A DNA stretch of 64,000 bases, taken from the NCBI RefSeq assembly GCF_040656415.1, contig NZ_JBFAMC010000005.1, positions 223,505-287,504 on the forward strand, given 5' to 3'. A program made the position numbers and the translations under genes. The notes below the pieces were generated by a model that was given only the letters and a program-made list of their open reading frames with translations, was not told the origin of the DNA and did not search any database. This stretch comes from Rhodococcus_F sp040656415 (GTDB lineage: Bacteria; Actinomycetota; Actinomycetes; Mycobacteriales; Mycobacteriaceae). Shown one piece after another: positions 1 through 8,777 of the stretch; position 1 is the first letter of the stretch, and each line of letters opens with the position of its first letter.

Positions 1-527
1 GAAGCCGTTGCAGCAGATCTCCACATGCATAGTGCCCGTTGACTGTTCAGCAGCATGCAGCGAGTTGCTTTCGCCTCGCGCTACCAAATCCGGCGATCGC
101 CGAAGTGGGTATCCCTGTGCTCTGAATCTACTTCTTCATGTTCGACGTTCCTCGCTGAAGAATCCAGATACAGTGGCCGATTGCCTCGGGCGACCAGTTC
201 ATTTGAAGCGGTTACAGTTTGAAATCTTCCTGACTCCTTCGGCCGCTCACACGACACTCGTCATACAGCGCACTTTCGGGGCTCGAATCCGACTCGTTCG
301 GAAGAGTTCAACGTGTGCGTTGCGGATCAGTCGATCAGCACTTCCCAGGGCTCGGCTCCACGGCACCAGACGGCGCCAAGCGCCCCATCTCTCGAGCTCT
401 CTGGGCGGGCCACCAAGTCACGGTTGCGTCAACCCGCGCCCTTCCACGATCGGTGACCCCGCAAGTCAACCCGTGGGTATCCGGTGGCACCATGTCCCAG
501 ACCTCACGACATCTCGAAAGGGAAACC
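1..527. other. 5' flank with no supported gene
   Basis: No convincing coding region is visible in this stretch. A long frame open across 8-742 on the plus strand has no recognisable protein features and runs out of phase through the secreted-protein gene that follows, so I treat it as chance. The last 100 bases presumably hold the promoter of the small secreted protein, but no clear -35/-10 pair stands out. Confidence 0.5.
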
Positions 528-884
528 TTGAAGACATCAGTTCGCGCTGCCGTAACCGCAGTGCTCGCCGCCCCTCTCGTCGCGGCAGTGTTCGCCGCGC
601 CCGCGAACGCGGCACCCGAGGACGCTGCATTCTCGACTTTGGTCGAGGGCAACGAAATCACCATCAACGTGGTCAACAACACTCAGTTCAAGTTGGCATG
701 CGCCTTTTCCGCAGCAGCTGCGTGCGACCGAGTATTCGATGACGAACAGGTGGGAACGGACGGGTGGGCCAATCTCGATACGGCTGCCCCGGAAGAGTCC
801 GCCGCCGAAGAGCAGAGCGGCGGTTCGGGCAGCGCTTCCGGTAGCCCGGAGGACGGATCCGGCAGCTTGGGCTTCGGTAGCTGA
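528..884 (+). CDS. small secreted protein of unknown function
   Basis: About 118 residues. I chose the TTG at 528 because AAAGGGAAA lies just upstream and the protein then begins directly with a signal peptide: MKTSVRAA, a hydrophobic stretch, and a likely cleavage after ANA near residue 28. An ATG at 492 in the same frame is possible and would add 12 residues. The mature part has a short segment (VEGNEITINVVNNTQF) and two cysteines that could form a disulfide, then a low-complexity tail of Ser, Gly, Glu and Ala. It is probably secreted through Sec. I do not recognise a family. It is followed at once by a hairpin terminator, so it looks monocistronic. Confidence 0.7.
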   Translation: MKTSVRAAVTAVLAAPLVAAVFAAPANAAPEDAAFSTLVEGNEITINVVNNTQFKLACAFSAAAACDRVFDDEQVGTDGWANLDTAAPEESAAEEQSGGSGSASGSPEDGSGSLGFGS

Positions 885-895
885 TTCCGACGCGC

Positions 896-923
896 GAGGA
901 CCCCATCAGTGGGTGGGGTCCTC
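896..923 (+). terminator. hairpin terminator after the secreted protein
   Basis: GAGGACCCC (896-904) pairs perfectly with GGGGTCCTC (915-923) across a 10-nt loop, 12 bases after the stop codon. There is no U-tract, so it may be a processed 3' hairpin or an inefficient intrinsic terminator. Confidence 0.6.
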
Positions 924-1367
924 ACCCAAGCTCGAGCCGCCCAACAGCAACAGGAACCGAAGACCCACCGTTTTTCGCGGCGCTGGAACTGAACTCCTAG
1001 GACGCCCACAAGGCTCTTCCACCACGCTCGCGGTCATAATCCTTCCGGCCGCCAAGCACGGCCGGCGCTTTCGCGCCTGCCTAGATTGCCTAGCACAGCG
1101 TCCTTCGTGGCCGACAACGATGTCACGTTCCGAACCCCCGTCGAGCAGCCCCAGTTCCGTGGCAGCGTCGGCTGTACCCGCCCGAGCGCGACCGATGTCG
1201 CAGCCGTACCCAGCGGTTGCCGAGCGTATCCAGCCCGGTCAGACGCACTACGCGGCTATTATTCGAGAACGACACGTACGCTGGTTTTTCATGGGCATTG
1301 GCACCCACCACCTCCGGCCGACTAGGCGACAGCGCCTACATCGGTCGATCGACGGAGTGGAGAACTG
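924..1367. other. intergenic region upstream of the peroxidase operon
   Basis: About 440 bases without a supported gene. Frames here have no recognisable protein signature. A CCGGCCG...CGGCCGG-type hairpin sits near 1047-1068. The 3' end holds GGAG at 1359-1362, a good ribosome-binding site for the short frame at 1368. The promoter of the peroxidase/cytochrome pair should lie here, but I cannot point to a confident -10 box. Confidence 0.4.
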
Positions 1368-1466
1368 ATGTGTGATGTGAGCGGACACCTGGACTTGATC
1401 CGGCGTGCAGGGTTCGAAGTGACCGTCGCCGCCGCTGGACTGGCAGGCAGAACCCATGGGCGATGA
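1368..1466 (+). CDS. possible 32-codon leader ORF overlapping the peroxidase start
   Basis: A 32-residue frame starts at ATG 1368 with a good ribosome-binding site (GGAG, 5 nt spacing). It ends at TGA 1464-1466, 11 nt inside the following peroxidase gene, whose own ATG at 1456 has only a weak ribosome-binding site. That arrangement is typical of translational coupling through a leader peptide. The peptide (MCDVSGHLDL...) resembles nothing I know. It could be chance; the good ribosome-binding site and the overlap are the only support. Confidence 0.35.
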   Translation: MCDVSGHLDLIRRAGFEVTVAAAGLAGRTHGR

Positions 1467-2553
1467 CAACAAACGGAGCCTGCCCCGAGCACCCAGCCGC
1501 CGCAGCGTCCTCATCGGCCTTGCTGCGCTGGGCGGAATCGCAGCAGCGGATGTCGGCGGTTTCCTGTACTTGGGGGGCTGGCTGACGCCCGGCAAGTTGA
1601 CTCCGTTTCGATTCGTCGATCGATTCGAGCAGGTATTCGGCAAGCACGATGGATTCCGGCGCAATCACGCCAAGGGACTGAGCGCGACTGGACACTTCAC
1701 CAGCAATGGCGCCGGGGCCGAGATATCCAGGGCCGTGGTCTTCCAGCCGGGCATCATCCCGGTGACAGGCCGGTTCTCGCTGTCCGGAGGCGTTCCCTAC
1801 GCGGCCGACGCGTACAGCACGATACGCGGGCTGGGCCTGATGTTCACGTTGCCGAACGGCGAACAGTGGCGCACGGCAATGGTCAGCATCCCGGTCTTCC
1901 TCGACAGCACCCCGGAAGGCTTTTCCGAGCGACTGCTCGCATCCCAGCCGGATCCCGCCACCGGAAATCCAGACCCCGACAAGATGGCGGCGTTCCTGGA
2001 AAGACATCCCGAGACTGCCGCAGCGATGGAGATCATCGCAGAACAACCGCCCAGCTCCGGATTCGACAACAGCACCTTCCACGGGCTCAACGCGTTTCGC
2101 TTCACCGACAGTGCCGGGGCCATCCGCCCGGTGCGCTGGATGATGGTCCCCGAGCAACCGTACGAGTCCGCAGACCCTGTACAGCCGCCCGACAGAGACT
2201 TCCTCTTCGACGACCTGATCCGCACAGTCGTCAACAGACCTCTGCACTGGCGTCTGATGCTCACGATCGGCCAACCCGGCGACCCGACCAACGATGCGAC
2301 GAAACCATGGCCGGCGCATCGGCACACCATCGACGCCGGCACCCTGACCATCGACTCGGTACAAACCGAAGAACACGGCAACGCGCGGGATATCAACTTC
2401 GACCCGCTCGTTCTTCCGGATGGTATCGCACGGTCGGACGATCCACTGCTCAGCGCGCGGTCGGCGGTATACGCCAAGTCCTTCTTGCGCAGGTCCAGGG
2501 AGCCGAAACAGCCCAGCGAAGTCAACGTCGAGAGGGTGCTCGATGAGCGATAA
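1456..2553 (+). CDS. Tat-exported catalase-related haem peroxidase (SrpA-like)
   Basis: 365 residues. A twin-arginine signal is visible at residues 15-16 (SRRSVLIGLAALGG) followed by a hydrophobic stretch, so the protein is probably exported folded with haem. It is a reduced catalase fold: the distal His lies in RRNHAKG (His71), the catalase Asn region is DNSTFHGLNAFRF, and an R-x3-Y element near the C-terminus (SARSAVYAKSF) fits the proximal haem-ligand Tyr. At this length it belongs to the small catalase-related peroxidases, which use organic hydroperoxides or H2O2. The next gene, a cytochrome b561, overlaps its end by 11 nt, so the pair probably forms a membrane electron donor plus exported peroxidase. 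Confidence 0.85.
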   Translation: MGDDNKRSLPRAPSRRSVLIGLAALGGIAAADVGGFLYLGGWLTPGKLTPFRFVDRFEQVFGKHDGFRRNHAKGLSATGHFTSNGAGAEISRAVVFQPGIIPVTGRFSLSGGVPYAADAYSTIRGLGLMFTLPNGEQWRTAMVSIPVFLDSTPEGFSERLLASQPDPATGNPDPDKMAAFLERHPETAAAMEIIAEQPPSSGFDNSTFHGLNAFRFTDSAGAIRPVRWMMVPEQPYESADPVQPPDRDFLFDDLIRTVVNRPLHWRLMLTIGQPGDPTNDATKPWPAHRHTIDAGTLTIDSVQTEEHGNARDINFDPLVLPDGIARSDDPLLSARSAVYAKSFLRRSREPKQPSEVNVERVLDER

Positions 2554-3145
2554 GCCGATCGGCCGTACCCCGCAGTTCGCACTCCCTTCCCGACTGCTGC
2601 ACTGGGCCATGGCGGTCATGGTCATCACCCAGCTGTTCATCGGCGTCACGATGGTGGCCTCGCTCGCCAACTACAACCTGCTGCTTGCCATCCACCGGCC
2701 ACTGGGAATCGCGATCCTCATCTTCGTCGTTGTCCGAATCGGGAATCGGCTGTTGCACAAGCCGCCTCCGTTCCTGTCCACGATGCGACCCTGGGAACGT
2801 CGCGTGGCGACACGTTCGGAACAACTGCTCTACGTTCTGCTGGTGGTGCAACCTTTGGCTGGGTGGGCCATGCTCTCGAGCGCGGGGATCCCGATCGTGC
2901 TCTTCGGCCGACTACACCTTCCGGCGATCGCACCGCACAACACGAGCTTGTATCCGGTGTTCTGGTATACCCATCTGATCGTCGCGTACCTGCTGTTCGC
3001 GACCTTCACCGCCCATATGTGCGCAGTCTTGTTCCACACCCTGGTGATCCGCGACCGTATTCTCGACCGCATGGCCATATGGCCCATCCCCGGGTCGAAG
3101 CCACCACCGAAGCAGACCCGTGAGCGACAGGTCGAGACCAGCTGA
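2543..3145 (+). CDS. cytochrome b561 family membrane protein
   Basis: 200 residues with four predicted membrane helices. Histidines suited to haem b binding occur in RLLHWAMAVM, in AIHRPLGI, in FWYTHLIVAY and in the following TAHMCAVLFHT. ATG 2543 lies inside the 3' end of the peroxidase gene (11-nt overlap), indicating coupled translation. Family knowledge: bacterial b561 proteins move electrons between the quinone pool and periplasmic acceptors. Inference: it supplies electrons to the exported peroxidase encoded just upstream. No redox partner other than that protein is encoded nearby. Confidence 0.85.
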   Translation: MSDKPIGRTPQFALPSRLLHWAMAVMVITQLFIGVTMVASLANYNLLLAIHRPLGIAILIFVVVRIGNRLLHKPPPFLSTMRPWERRVATRSEQLLYVLLVVQPLAGWAMLSSAGIPIVLFGRLHLPAIAPHNTSLYPVFWYTHLIVAYLLFATFTAHMCAVLFHTLVIRDRILDRMAIWPIPGSKPPPKQTRERQVETS

Positions 3146-3206
3146 TACTCGGCACATCCCGCGGAAAGTCGCGACCGCCCCAGCGCCGACATCGTAGGGT
3201 GTGCGA

Positions 3207-4058
3207 ATGTTGTCAACATCAGAACATGCGCACGTCACGGTCGGTGGCATGACGTTCGACGTAATCATCAGTGGTCCCACCGACGGCGACGCGGTCATCC
3301 TTCTTCACGGGTTTCCGGAAAGCGCCGCAACGTGGGAACCGGTCACCGAGCGGCTCACTGCAGCCGGTTTCAGGACGTACGCACCCAGCCAGCGCGGGTA
3401 CTCGCCCGGTGCCCGACCCGAGGGCGTCGACTCCTACAAGATGGACCATCTCGTCGCGGACGTCATCGGCCTTATCGACGCACTCGATCTCGATACCGTC
3501 CATCTCGTCGGCCACGACTGGGGGGCCAGCGTCGCCTGGGTCGTCGCCGCCCGATACCCGGACCGCATCAAATCCCTCACCGCCGCCTCGGTACCGCATC
3601 TGGCCGCATTCGGCCGGGCGTTGCGCGAAGACAAGGACCAGCAGCAACGATCGAGCTACATGGCCCTATTGAGAATCGAAGGCAAGGCCGAGCAGGTCCT
3701 CCTCGAGGAAAACGCACGCCGCCTGCGCGCCATGTTCGGTGACGCCGTTTCACAGAGGCTGATCGACGAGCATGTCGCGGTGCTTACCGAACCTGGAGCC
3801 CTGACCGGCGCGCTGAACTGGTATCGCGCGATGTCGAGCGACCTCGACCAGACCCCGCCCGTCACCGTACCCACCACCTACTTGTGGAGTACCGAAGACA
3901 TCGCCATGGGGCGCGCGGGGGCCGAAATGTGCGGCGAGTACGTCGACGCGCCGTACGAGTTCATCGTGTTGGAGAACACGACGCACTGGATTCCAGAGCA
4001 GCGACCAGAGGAACTCGCGAATGCGATCCTCGGGCGCATCGGCGCGACATCCGACTGA
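3207..4058 (+). CDS. alpha/beta hydrolase, epoxide hydrolase-like
   Basis: 283 residues. An oxyanion-hole motif HGFP at 34-37, a nucleophile elbow GHDWGA with Asp104, and a late histidine in NTTHWIPEQ form the Asp-based triad of epoxide hydrolases and haloalkane dehalogenases. An aspartate nucleophile, not serine, argues against an esterase. The start was set at ATG 3207 because TAGGGT lies 6 nt upstream (3195-3200), a leaderless promoter arrangement; a GTG at 3201 would overlap it. The gene stands alone and is followed by a terminator. The substrate cannot be told from sequence. Confidence 0.85.
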   Translation: MLSTSEHAHVTVGGMTFDVIISGPTDGDAVILLHGFPESAATWEPVTERLTAAGFRTYAPSQRGYSPGARPEGVDSYKMDHLVADVIGLIDALDLDTVHLVGHDWGASVAWVVAARYPDRIKSLTAASVPHLAAFGRALREDKDQQQRSSYMALLRIEGKAEQVLLEENARRLRAMFGDAVSQRLIDEHVAVLTEPGALTGALNWYRAMSSDLDQTPPVTVPTTYLWSTEDIAMGRAGAEMCGEYVDAPYEFIVLENTTHWIPEQRPEELANAILGRIGATSD

Positions 4059-4082
4059 AGCCCACCATTCCCCTGCCAGGAG

Positions 4083-4114
4083 ACTTCCCCGCCGTTCCAC
4101 TGTGCGGGGAGTTT
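4083..4114 (+). terminator. intrinsic terminator after the alpha/beta hydrolase
   Basis: ACTTCCCCGC and GCGGGGAGT form a stem with one bulged base and an 11-nt loop, followed by TTTCTTCTGGTTT. It lies 25 bases past the hydrolase stop codon. Confidence 0.75.
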
Positions 4115-4162
4115 CTTCTGGTTTGATAACAGTACGCGGCTCGCGGACCCGGGGAGGGAATC

Positions 4163-4741
4163 ATGAGTGGTATCGGAATCCTGCTGGTCGGAGCAGTTCT
4201 GTGCTTCGCAGGTATCGGTTCATTGCACATCGCGGTTCTCGCCTCCGGTTTCGGACTCGGCTGGCTCATGGCCGACCTGCTGTCGCTGTCGATCGGGACG
4301 ACGATTCTCGTGAGTCTTGGCGGTGCGGTCGTGGCATGGGCGGCGACCACGCTGATCTTCAAGTTCGCCGCATTCTTCCTCGGGATCATCACCGGTGCCG
4401 TGATCGGCGCGAAGCTTAGTCGCATCCTTCAACCGGACGATCCCAATTGGATACTGAGCGGAATTGTGATCGCCTCGCTCGCGGTTGCCTGCGGTTTCAT
4501 CGCCGACAGGTACCGCGCACGAGCGTTGTTGTGGCTGACTGCGCTCGGCGGAGCGAGCATGGTGGCTTCCGGACTCGGCCTGACCATCAGCGCGCTGAAC
4601 TTCCTCGACAATCCGAGCGAGGGCGCCCAGCAGGTGTTCGCCACGCTGATCTGGATCGCGGTGGCGGCCGCGGGCTGGCTTGCGCAACGGCGGCTCTTCC
4701 CGGACAAGCTTCGCATCGACGACAACCGCGCGAAGCGCTAG
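4163..4741 (+). CDS. multipass membrane protein (DUF4203-like)
   Basis: 192 residues, with six or seven hydrophobic helices rich in Gly and Ala and a short basic cytoplasmic tail (RRLFPDKLRIDDNRAKR). A strong ribosome-binding site (GGAGGG) precedes ATG 4163. The overall layout resembles the DUF4203/TM7S3 group, whose function is unknown. It ends tail-to-tail with the MFS gene, sharing 4 bases. No catalytic residues are evident. Confidence 0.7.
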   Translation: MSGIGILLVGAVLCFAGIGSLHIAVLASGFGLGWLMADLLSLSIGTTILVSLGGAVVAWAATTLIFKFAAFFLGIITGAVIGAKLSRILQPDDPNWILSGIVIASLAVACGFIADRYRARALLWLTALGGASMVASGLGLTISALNFLDNPSEGAQQVFATLIWIAVAAAGWLAQRRLFPDKLRIDDNRAKR

Positions 4742-6063
4742 TCGCGGTCCGGTGCTCGCACGGCCGACAATGCCGCGAGGCCGAGCGCGAGCACGATCAG
4801 CAAGCCGAAGATCCCGCCGCGGTCCGCTGCGAACCAGAATGCGAAGAGCCCGAACAGGCTCGGCGACAGGAACGAGATCGCGCGCCCGGTCGTCGCATAG
4901 AGGCCGAACATCTGCCCCTCCCGACCGGAAGGCGTGATCCTGGCCAGGAACGTGCGTGAGGAGGACTGGGCTGGACCGACGAACACGCTCAGAAGCAGTC
5001 CGAACAGCCAGAACATCTCCGGACCCGACACCAGCATCAGGACGATTCCGACGACGATCATCGAGGCCAACGAGACCACGATCACCGTCTTGGGCCCAAC
5101 CTTGTCGTCGAACCGTCCCGCCGTCAGTGCACCGAGTGCGGCGACCACGTTGGCCGCGACACCGAACAGCAGCACGTCGGCGGCGCTGATGCCGTACACG
5201 TTGACGGCCAGGACGGCACCGAACGTGAAGACACCTGCCAACCCGTCCCGGAACAGCGCACTCGCCCCAAGGAAGTAGACGGTGCGCCGGTCGGCGTTCC
5301 AGAGGTCGCGCAGATCCCGGAAGAGCACCCGATACGACTCGACGAAGCCCCCTTTGTCGGCGCCGGGATCGGTCTTCGGGCGGGGCAACTCGGGCACCTT
5401 CAGCAGCACCGGAATCGCGAACAAGCCCAGCCAGACGGCGGCCAGCACCGCCACCAAGCGGATGTTCATCCCGTCCTCGACGGGCACTCCGAGTAGACCC
5501 CGACGGTCGCCGTCGCCTGCGATGAAGCCGAAATAGCACAGCAGCAGGAGCGTGATCCCACCGAAGTACCCCATCGACCAGCCGAACCCCGACACCCGGC
5601 CGATATTCGCCGGCGTCGACACCTGACGGAGCATCGCGTTGTAGGGAACGTTGGCCAGTTCGAAGATCACCGAACCCGCAGCGAGCAGCACCAAGCCGAG
5701 CCACAGGTACTGATAGGAGTCGCGGACGAAGAACATCGCCGCCATGCAGATGACTGTCGCGCACGTGAGGGCACCGAGCGCCCATTTGCGCCGTCCGGCA
5801 GCGTCGAATCGCTGCCCCGACACAGGCGCGAGCACCGCGATCAAGAATCCGGCGATCCCGAGCGACCACCCGAGCCAGGCGCTTGCCGACACCGAGCCTG
5901 GGAGGTCGTCGCCTACCGCGTCGGTGAGGTAAACGGAGAAGACGAAGGTCAGAATCACCGCGTTGAACGCGGCCGAGCCGAAGTCCCACAAGCCCCAGGC
6001 GGCAATCTGTGGGCGCGTCGCGGCCTCGCCGATCCCTGCCGGCGGACGAACGTCGGTGCTCAT
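4738..6063 (-). CDS. MFS transporter, UMF1/Atg22-like
   Basis: 441 residues and 12 predicted membrane helices. The N-terminus (IAAWGLWDFGSAAFNAVILT) is characteristic of the UMF1 family, bacterial relatives of the yeast vacuolar effluxer Atg22. The internal motif GRFDDKVGPKTVI is the MFS loop 2-3/8-9 signature. The start at 6063 is supported by TAGGCT 7 nt upstream (6071-6076 on this strand), a leaderless arrangement. It is transcribed divergently from the PadR gene across a shared operator region, so PadR may repress it. Substrate unknown. Confidence 0.8.
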   Translation of the reverse strand: MSTDVRPPAGIGEAATRPQIAAWGLWDFGSAAFNAVILTFVFSVYLTDAVGDDLPGSVSASAWLGWSLGIAGFLIAVLAPVSGQRFDAAGRRKWALGALTCATVICMAAMFFVRDSYQYLWLGLVLLAAGSVIFELANVPYNAMLRQVSTPANIGRVSGFGWSMGYFGGITLLLLCYFGFIAGDGDRRGLLGVPVEDGMNIRLVAVLAAVWLGLFAIPVLLKVPELPRPKTDPGADKGGFVESYRVLFRDLRDLWNADRRTVYFLGASALFRDGLAGVFTFGAVLAVNVYGISAADVLLFGVAANVVAALGALTAGRFDDKVGPKTVIVVSLASMIVVGIVLMLVSGPEMFWLFGLLLSVFVGPAQSSSRTFLARITPSGREGQMFGLYATTGRAISFLSPSLFGLFAFWFAADRGGIFGLLIVLALGLAALSAVRAPDRD

Positions 6064-6138
6064 GCCCGCGAGCCTAGGCGGCGGACAGGATGTTCGGGCG
6101 GATCCGGCGCTCTGACCACCCGGCGAGTCCCGAACCGC

Positions 6139-6181
6139 GTATGTGCAATTAGTTGCATACTCACCTCGTTGCATACATACT
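6139..6181. promoter_or_regulatory. probable PadR operator in the MFS/padR divergent region
   Basis: GTATGTGCAA (6139-6148) and TTGCATAC (6153-6160) form a near-perfect inverted repeat, with one extra T in the left arm. A third half-site, TTGCATAC, follows at 6169-6176 and runs into a probable -10 (CATACT, 6176-6181) just 6 nt before the padR ATG. PadR proteins bind ATGT/ACAT-type palindromes. Placement over its own promoter suggests autoregulation, with possible control of the divergent transporter. Confidence 0.65.
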
Positions 6182-6187
6182 CTGCTC

Positions 6188-6721
6188 ATGGCACTCGAAC
6201 ATGCGCTGCTCGTCTCCCTGACCGAGCATTCCGGGTCGGGCTATGAATTGGCGCGTCGGTTCGACAGGTCCATCGGCTTCTTCCAAAGCGCTACCCACCA
6301 GCAGATCTATCGCGTGCTCAAGCGCATGGACGAGTCCGGATGGGTCGAAGCCGAGGTGGTGAAGCAGGACGGCAGACCGGACAAGAAGGTGTACCGCGTC
6401 AGTGCCGCTGGGAGTTCGGAACTCCAGCGCTGGATCGCCGAGCCGACCAAGCCAAACCACCTACGCAACGATCTGGCGGTGAAGATCCGCGCCGCACGGC
6501 GCGGTGACCTCCCCGCACTCAAAGCCGAGGTCGCCCGCCATCGCGACGGCCACGCTGCCCGGCTCGAGGTCTACCGCATGATCGAAGAACGGGACTTTCC
6601 CAACCCGGATCAGCTTTCCGGGCCAGCCCTTCACCAGTACCTCGTCCTGCGCGGTGGAATCCGTGTGGAAGAGGGTTTTACCGACTGGTGTCAAGAAGTA
6701 CTCGACACGCTCTCACAGTAA
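6188..6721 (+). CDS. PadR family transcriptional regulator
   Basis: 177 residues. The N-terminal winged helix (MALEHALLVSLTEHSGSGYELARRF, then QIYRVLKRMDESGWVEAE and KKVYRVSAAG) is textbook PadR, and the C-terminal half (vinculin-like dimerisation domain) is predicted helical. ATG 6188 was preferred to an upstream TTG-type start because the winged helix starts there in the family. Its stop codon overlaps the ribosome-binding site of the dienoyl-CoA reductase downstream, so the two are probably co-transcribed. PadR members usually sense small aromatic or hydrophobic effectors. Confidence 0.9.
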   Translation: MALEHALLVSLTEHSGSGYELARRFDRSIGFFQSATHQQIYRVLKRMDESGWVEAEVVKQDGRPDKKVYRVSAAGSSELQRWIAEPTKPNHLRNDLAVKIRAARRGDLPALKAEVARHRDGHAARLEVYRMIEERDFPNPDQLSGPALHQYLVLRGGIRVEEGFTDWCQEVLDTLSQ

Positions 6722-6733
6722 GGACACAGCTTG

Positions 6734-8758
6734 ATGACACAGTTCCCGCAGCTCCTCGCCCCGCTGGATCTCGGCTTCACGACGCTGAAGAATCGGGTCG
6801 TCATGGGCTCGATGCACACGGGCCTCGAAGACCGCGCCAAGGACATCCCGCGGGTGGCCGAGTACTTCGCCGAACGCGCGCGTGGAGGTGTCGGGCTGAT
6901 CATCACCGGTGGATACGCCCCCAACCGAACGGGCTGGCTCACCCCCTTCGGTGCCAAGTTGAGCAACAGATTCGAGGCCCGACGTCACCTCGCGATCACC
7001 AAGGCCGTACACGACGAGGGCGGCAAGATCGCCCTGCAAATCCTGCACGCAGGCCGCTACAGCTATCAGCCGTTCAGCGTCTCCGCGTCGTCGATCAAAG
7101 CCCCGATCAACCCGATCCGCCCACGCAAGCTCACCGACCGGGGAGTTCGGTGGCAAATTCGCAACTACGTGCGTTGCGCACGCTTGGCGCAAAAGGCGAA
7201 CTACGACGGTGTCGAGATCATGGGCGGCGAAGGCTACTTCATCAACCAGTTCCTCTCCGAGCGCACCAACAAGCGCACCGACAGGTGGGGTGGCACGTCC
7301 GAGAACCGTCGCCGAATCGCGGTCGAGATCGTCCGCCGCACCCGCGAGGCGGTGGGCCCGAACTTCATCATCATCTTCCGCCTGTCGATGGCCGACCTGG
7401 TCGAGGGCGGCCAGACCTGGGACGAGATCGTCACGCTGGCAAAGGAAATCGAGGCTGCCGGCGCCACCATCATCAATACCGATATCGGTTGGCATGAAGC
7501 GCGGGTTCCGACGATCGTGACATCGGTACCGCGGGCCGCGTTTGTCGACATCACCGGCAAACTCGAGAAGCATGTGAACATACCTGTGGCAGCAGCGAAC
7601 CGGATCAACATGCCAGAGGTCGCGGAAGAAATTCTCGTCCGCGGTGACGCCCAACTGATCGCGATGGCCCGGCCGATGCTCGCCGACCCCGACTGGGTTC
7701 GCAAGGCCGAGGCTGGGAAGTCGGATGAGATCAACACGTGCATCGCCTGCAACCAGGCCTGCCTCGACCACGTCTTCATGCGAAAGCAAGTGTCCTGCCT
7801 ACTCAATCCCCGCGCGGGCCGCGAAACAGAACTCATCCTCTCGCCCACCAGAACCTCCAAGAATGTCGCCGTCGTCGGAGCAGGCCCTGCCGGATTGTCG
7901 GCTGCCCTCGGTCTGGCTCAGCGGGGCCACTCGGTGACGCTCTTCGAGGCGGACTCGCAGATCGGTGGACAGTTCGGAATCGCCCGCAAGATTCCCGGCA
8001 AGGAGGAGTTCGCAGAAACGATTCGCTATTACAACCGTCAACTCCCGCTGGCCGGCGTGGACGTCCGTCTCGACACTCGTGTCAGTGCAACCGAACTCGT
8101 CGGCAAGTACGACGAGGTGATCGTAGCGACCGGTGTGACGCCGCGCGTCCCGACAATCGAGGGGATCGACCATCCGAAGGTCCTGACGTATCCCGAGGTC
8201 GTGCGGGACGGTAAGCCCGTCGGGAAGTCGGTGGCGGTTATCGGCGCCGGCGGTATCGGCGTCGACGTCAGCGAGTTCCTCACGCACGAGCACTCCCCCA
8301 CCCTCGACCTGAAGGAGTGGAAGCAGGAGTGGGGCGTCACCGACCCCGAGTCCGCCGCGGGAGCGCTCACCACACCGGACCCCGCGCCGTCCGCGCGCGA
8401 GGTCTACCTGTTGCAGCGTAAGGAGGGCCGGATCGGAGCGGGTCTCGCGAAGACCACTGGCTGGGTTCACCGCGCCGCGCTGAAGAACAAGGGCGTGCAG
8501 CAACTGTCCGGCGTGAACTACGAGCGCATCGACGACGACGGTCTGCACATCACGTTCGGTGAGAAGCGCGAGAAGGCCCGCACCCTCCCTGTTGACAACG
8601 TCGTGATCTGCGCAGGTCAGGAATCTGTTCGCGACCTTGTCGACGAGTTGACCGAGGCAGGCGTCACCACTCACGTCATCGGTGGTGCCGACGTAGCCGC
8701 CGAGCTCGATGCCAAGCGTGCGATCGAACAGGGCACCCGTCTCGCGGCACGGATCTGA
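6734..8758 (+). CDS. fadH: 2,4-dienoyl-CoA reductase (NADPH), FadH type
   Basis: 674 residues, the usual FadH length. Residues 1-330 form the Old Yellow Enzyme TIM barrel that binds FMN. Cys336, Cys339, Cys343 and Cys355 (TCIACNQAC...SC) make the CX2CX3CX11C ligand set of the 4Fe-4S cluster. A dinucleotide-binding domain follows with GAGPAGL at about 382-388 and a second Rossmann motif (GAGGIGVDVSEF) near 510. The enzyme reduces 2,4-dienoyl-CoA during beta-oxidation of polyunsaturated fatty acids; related flavoproteins in the family use other enones, so the substrate is inferred. AAGGA 9 nt before ATG 6734 supports the start. It sits in an apparent operon behind padR. Confidence 0.85.
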   Translation: MTQFPQLLAPLDLGFTTLKNRVVMGSMHTGLEDRAKDIPRVAEYFAERARGGVGLIITGGYAPNRTGWLTPFGAKLSNRFEARRHLAITKAVHDEGGKIALQILHAGRYSYQPFSVSASSIKAPINPIRPRKLTDRGVRWQIRNYVRCARLAQKANYDGVEIMGGEGYFINQFLSERTNKRTDRWGGTSENRRRIAVEIVRRTREAVGPNFIIIFRLSMADLVEGGQTWDEIVTLAKEIEAAGATIINTDIGWHEARVPTIVTSVPRAAFVDITGKLEKHVNIPVAAANRINMPEVAEEILVRGDAQLIAMARPMLADPDWVRKAEAGKSDEINTCIACNQACLDHVFMRKQVSCLLNPRAGRETELILSPTRTSKNVAVVGAGPAGLSAALGLAQRGHSVTLFEADSQIGGQFGIARKIPGKEEFAETIRYYNRQLPLAGVDVRLDTRVSATELVGKYDEVIVATGVTPRVPTIEGIDHPKVLTYPEVVRDGKPVGKSVAVIGAGGIGVDVSEFLTHEHSPTLDLKEWKQEWGVTDPESAAGALTTPDPAPSAREVYLLQRKEGRIGAGLAKTTGWVHRAALKNKGVQQLSGVNYERIDDDGLHITFGEKREKARTLPVDNVVICAGQESVRDLVDELTEAGVTTHVIGGADVAAELDAKRAIEQGTRLAARI

Positions 8759-8777
8759 CCTATTAGGCTGACTGACC

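Noticed and set aside
8..742. A 244-codon plus-strand frame at the window start
   Set aside because: No domain, unlikely composition, and conflicts with the secreted-protein frame that has a proper signal peptide.
1336..2670. A 444-codon minus-strand frame opposite the peroxidase
   Set aside because: No signature; the plus-strand frame has a Tat signal and catalase-fold motifs.
4220..5989. A 589-codon open frame on the minus strand
   Set aside because: It overlaps the MFS gene on the same strand in another frame and reads as Arg/Gly/Ala-rich sequence typical of GC-rich shadow frames; the MFS frame has real motifs.
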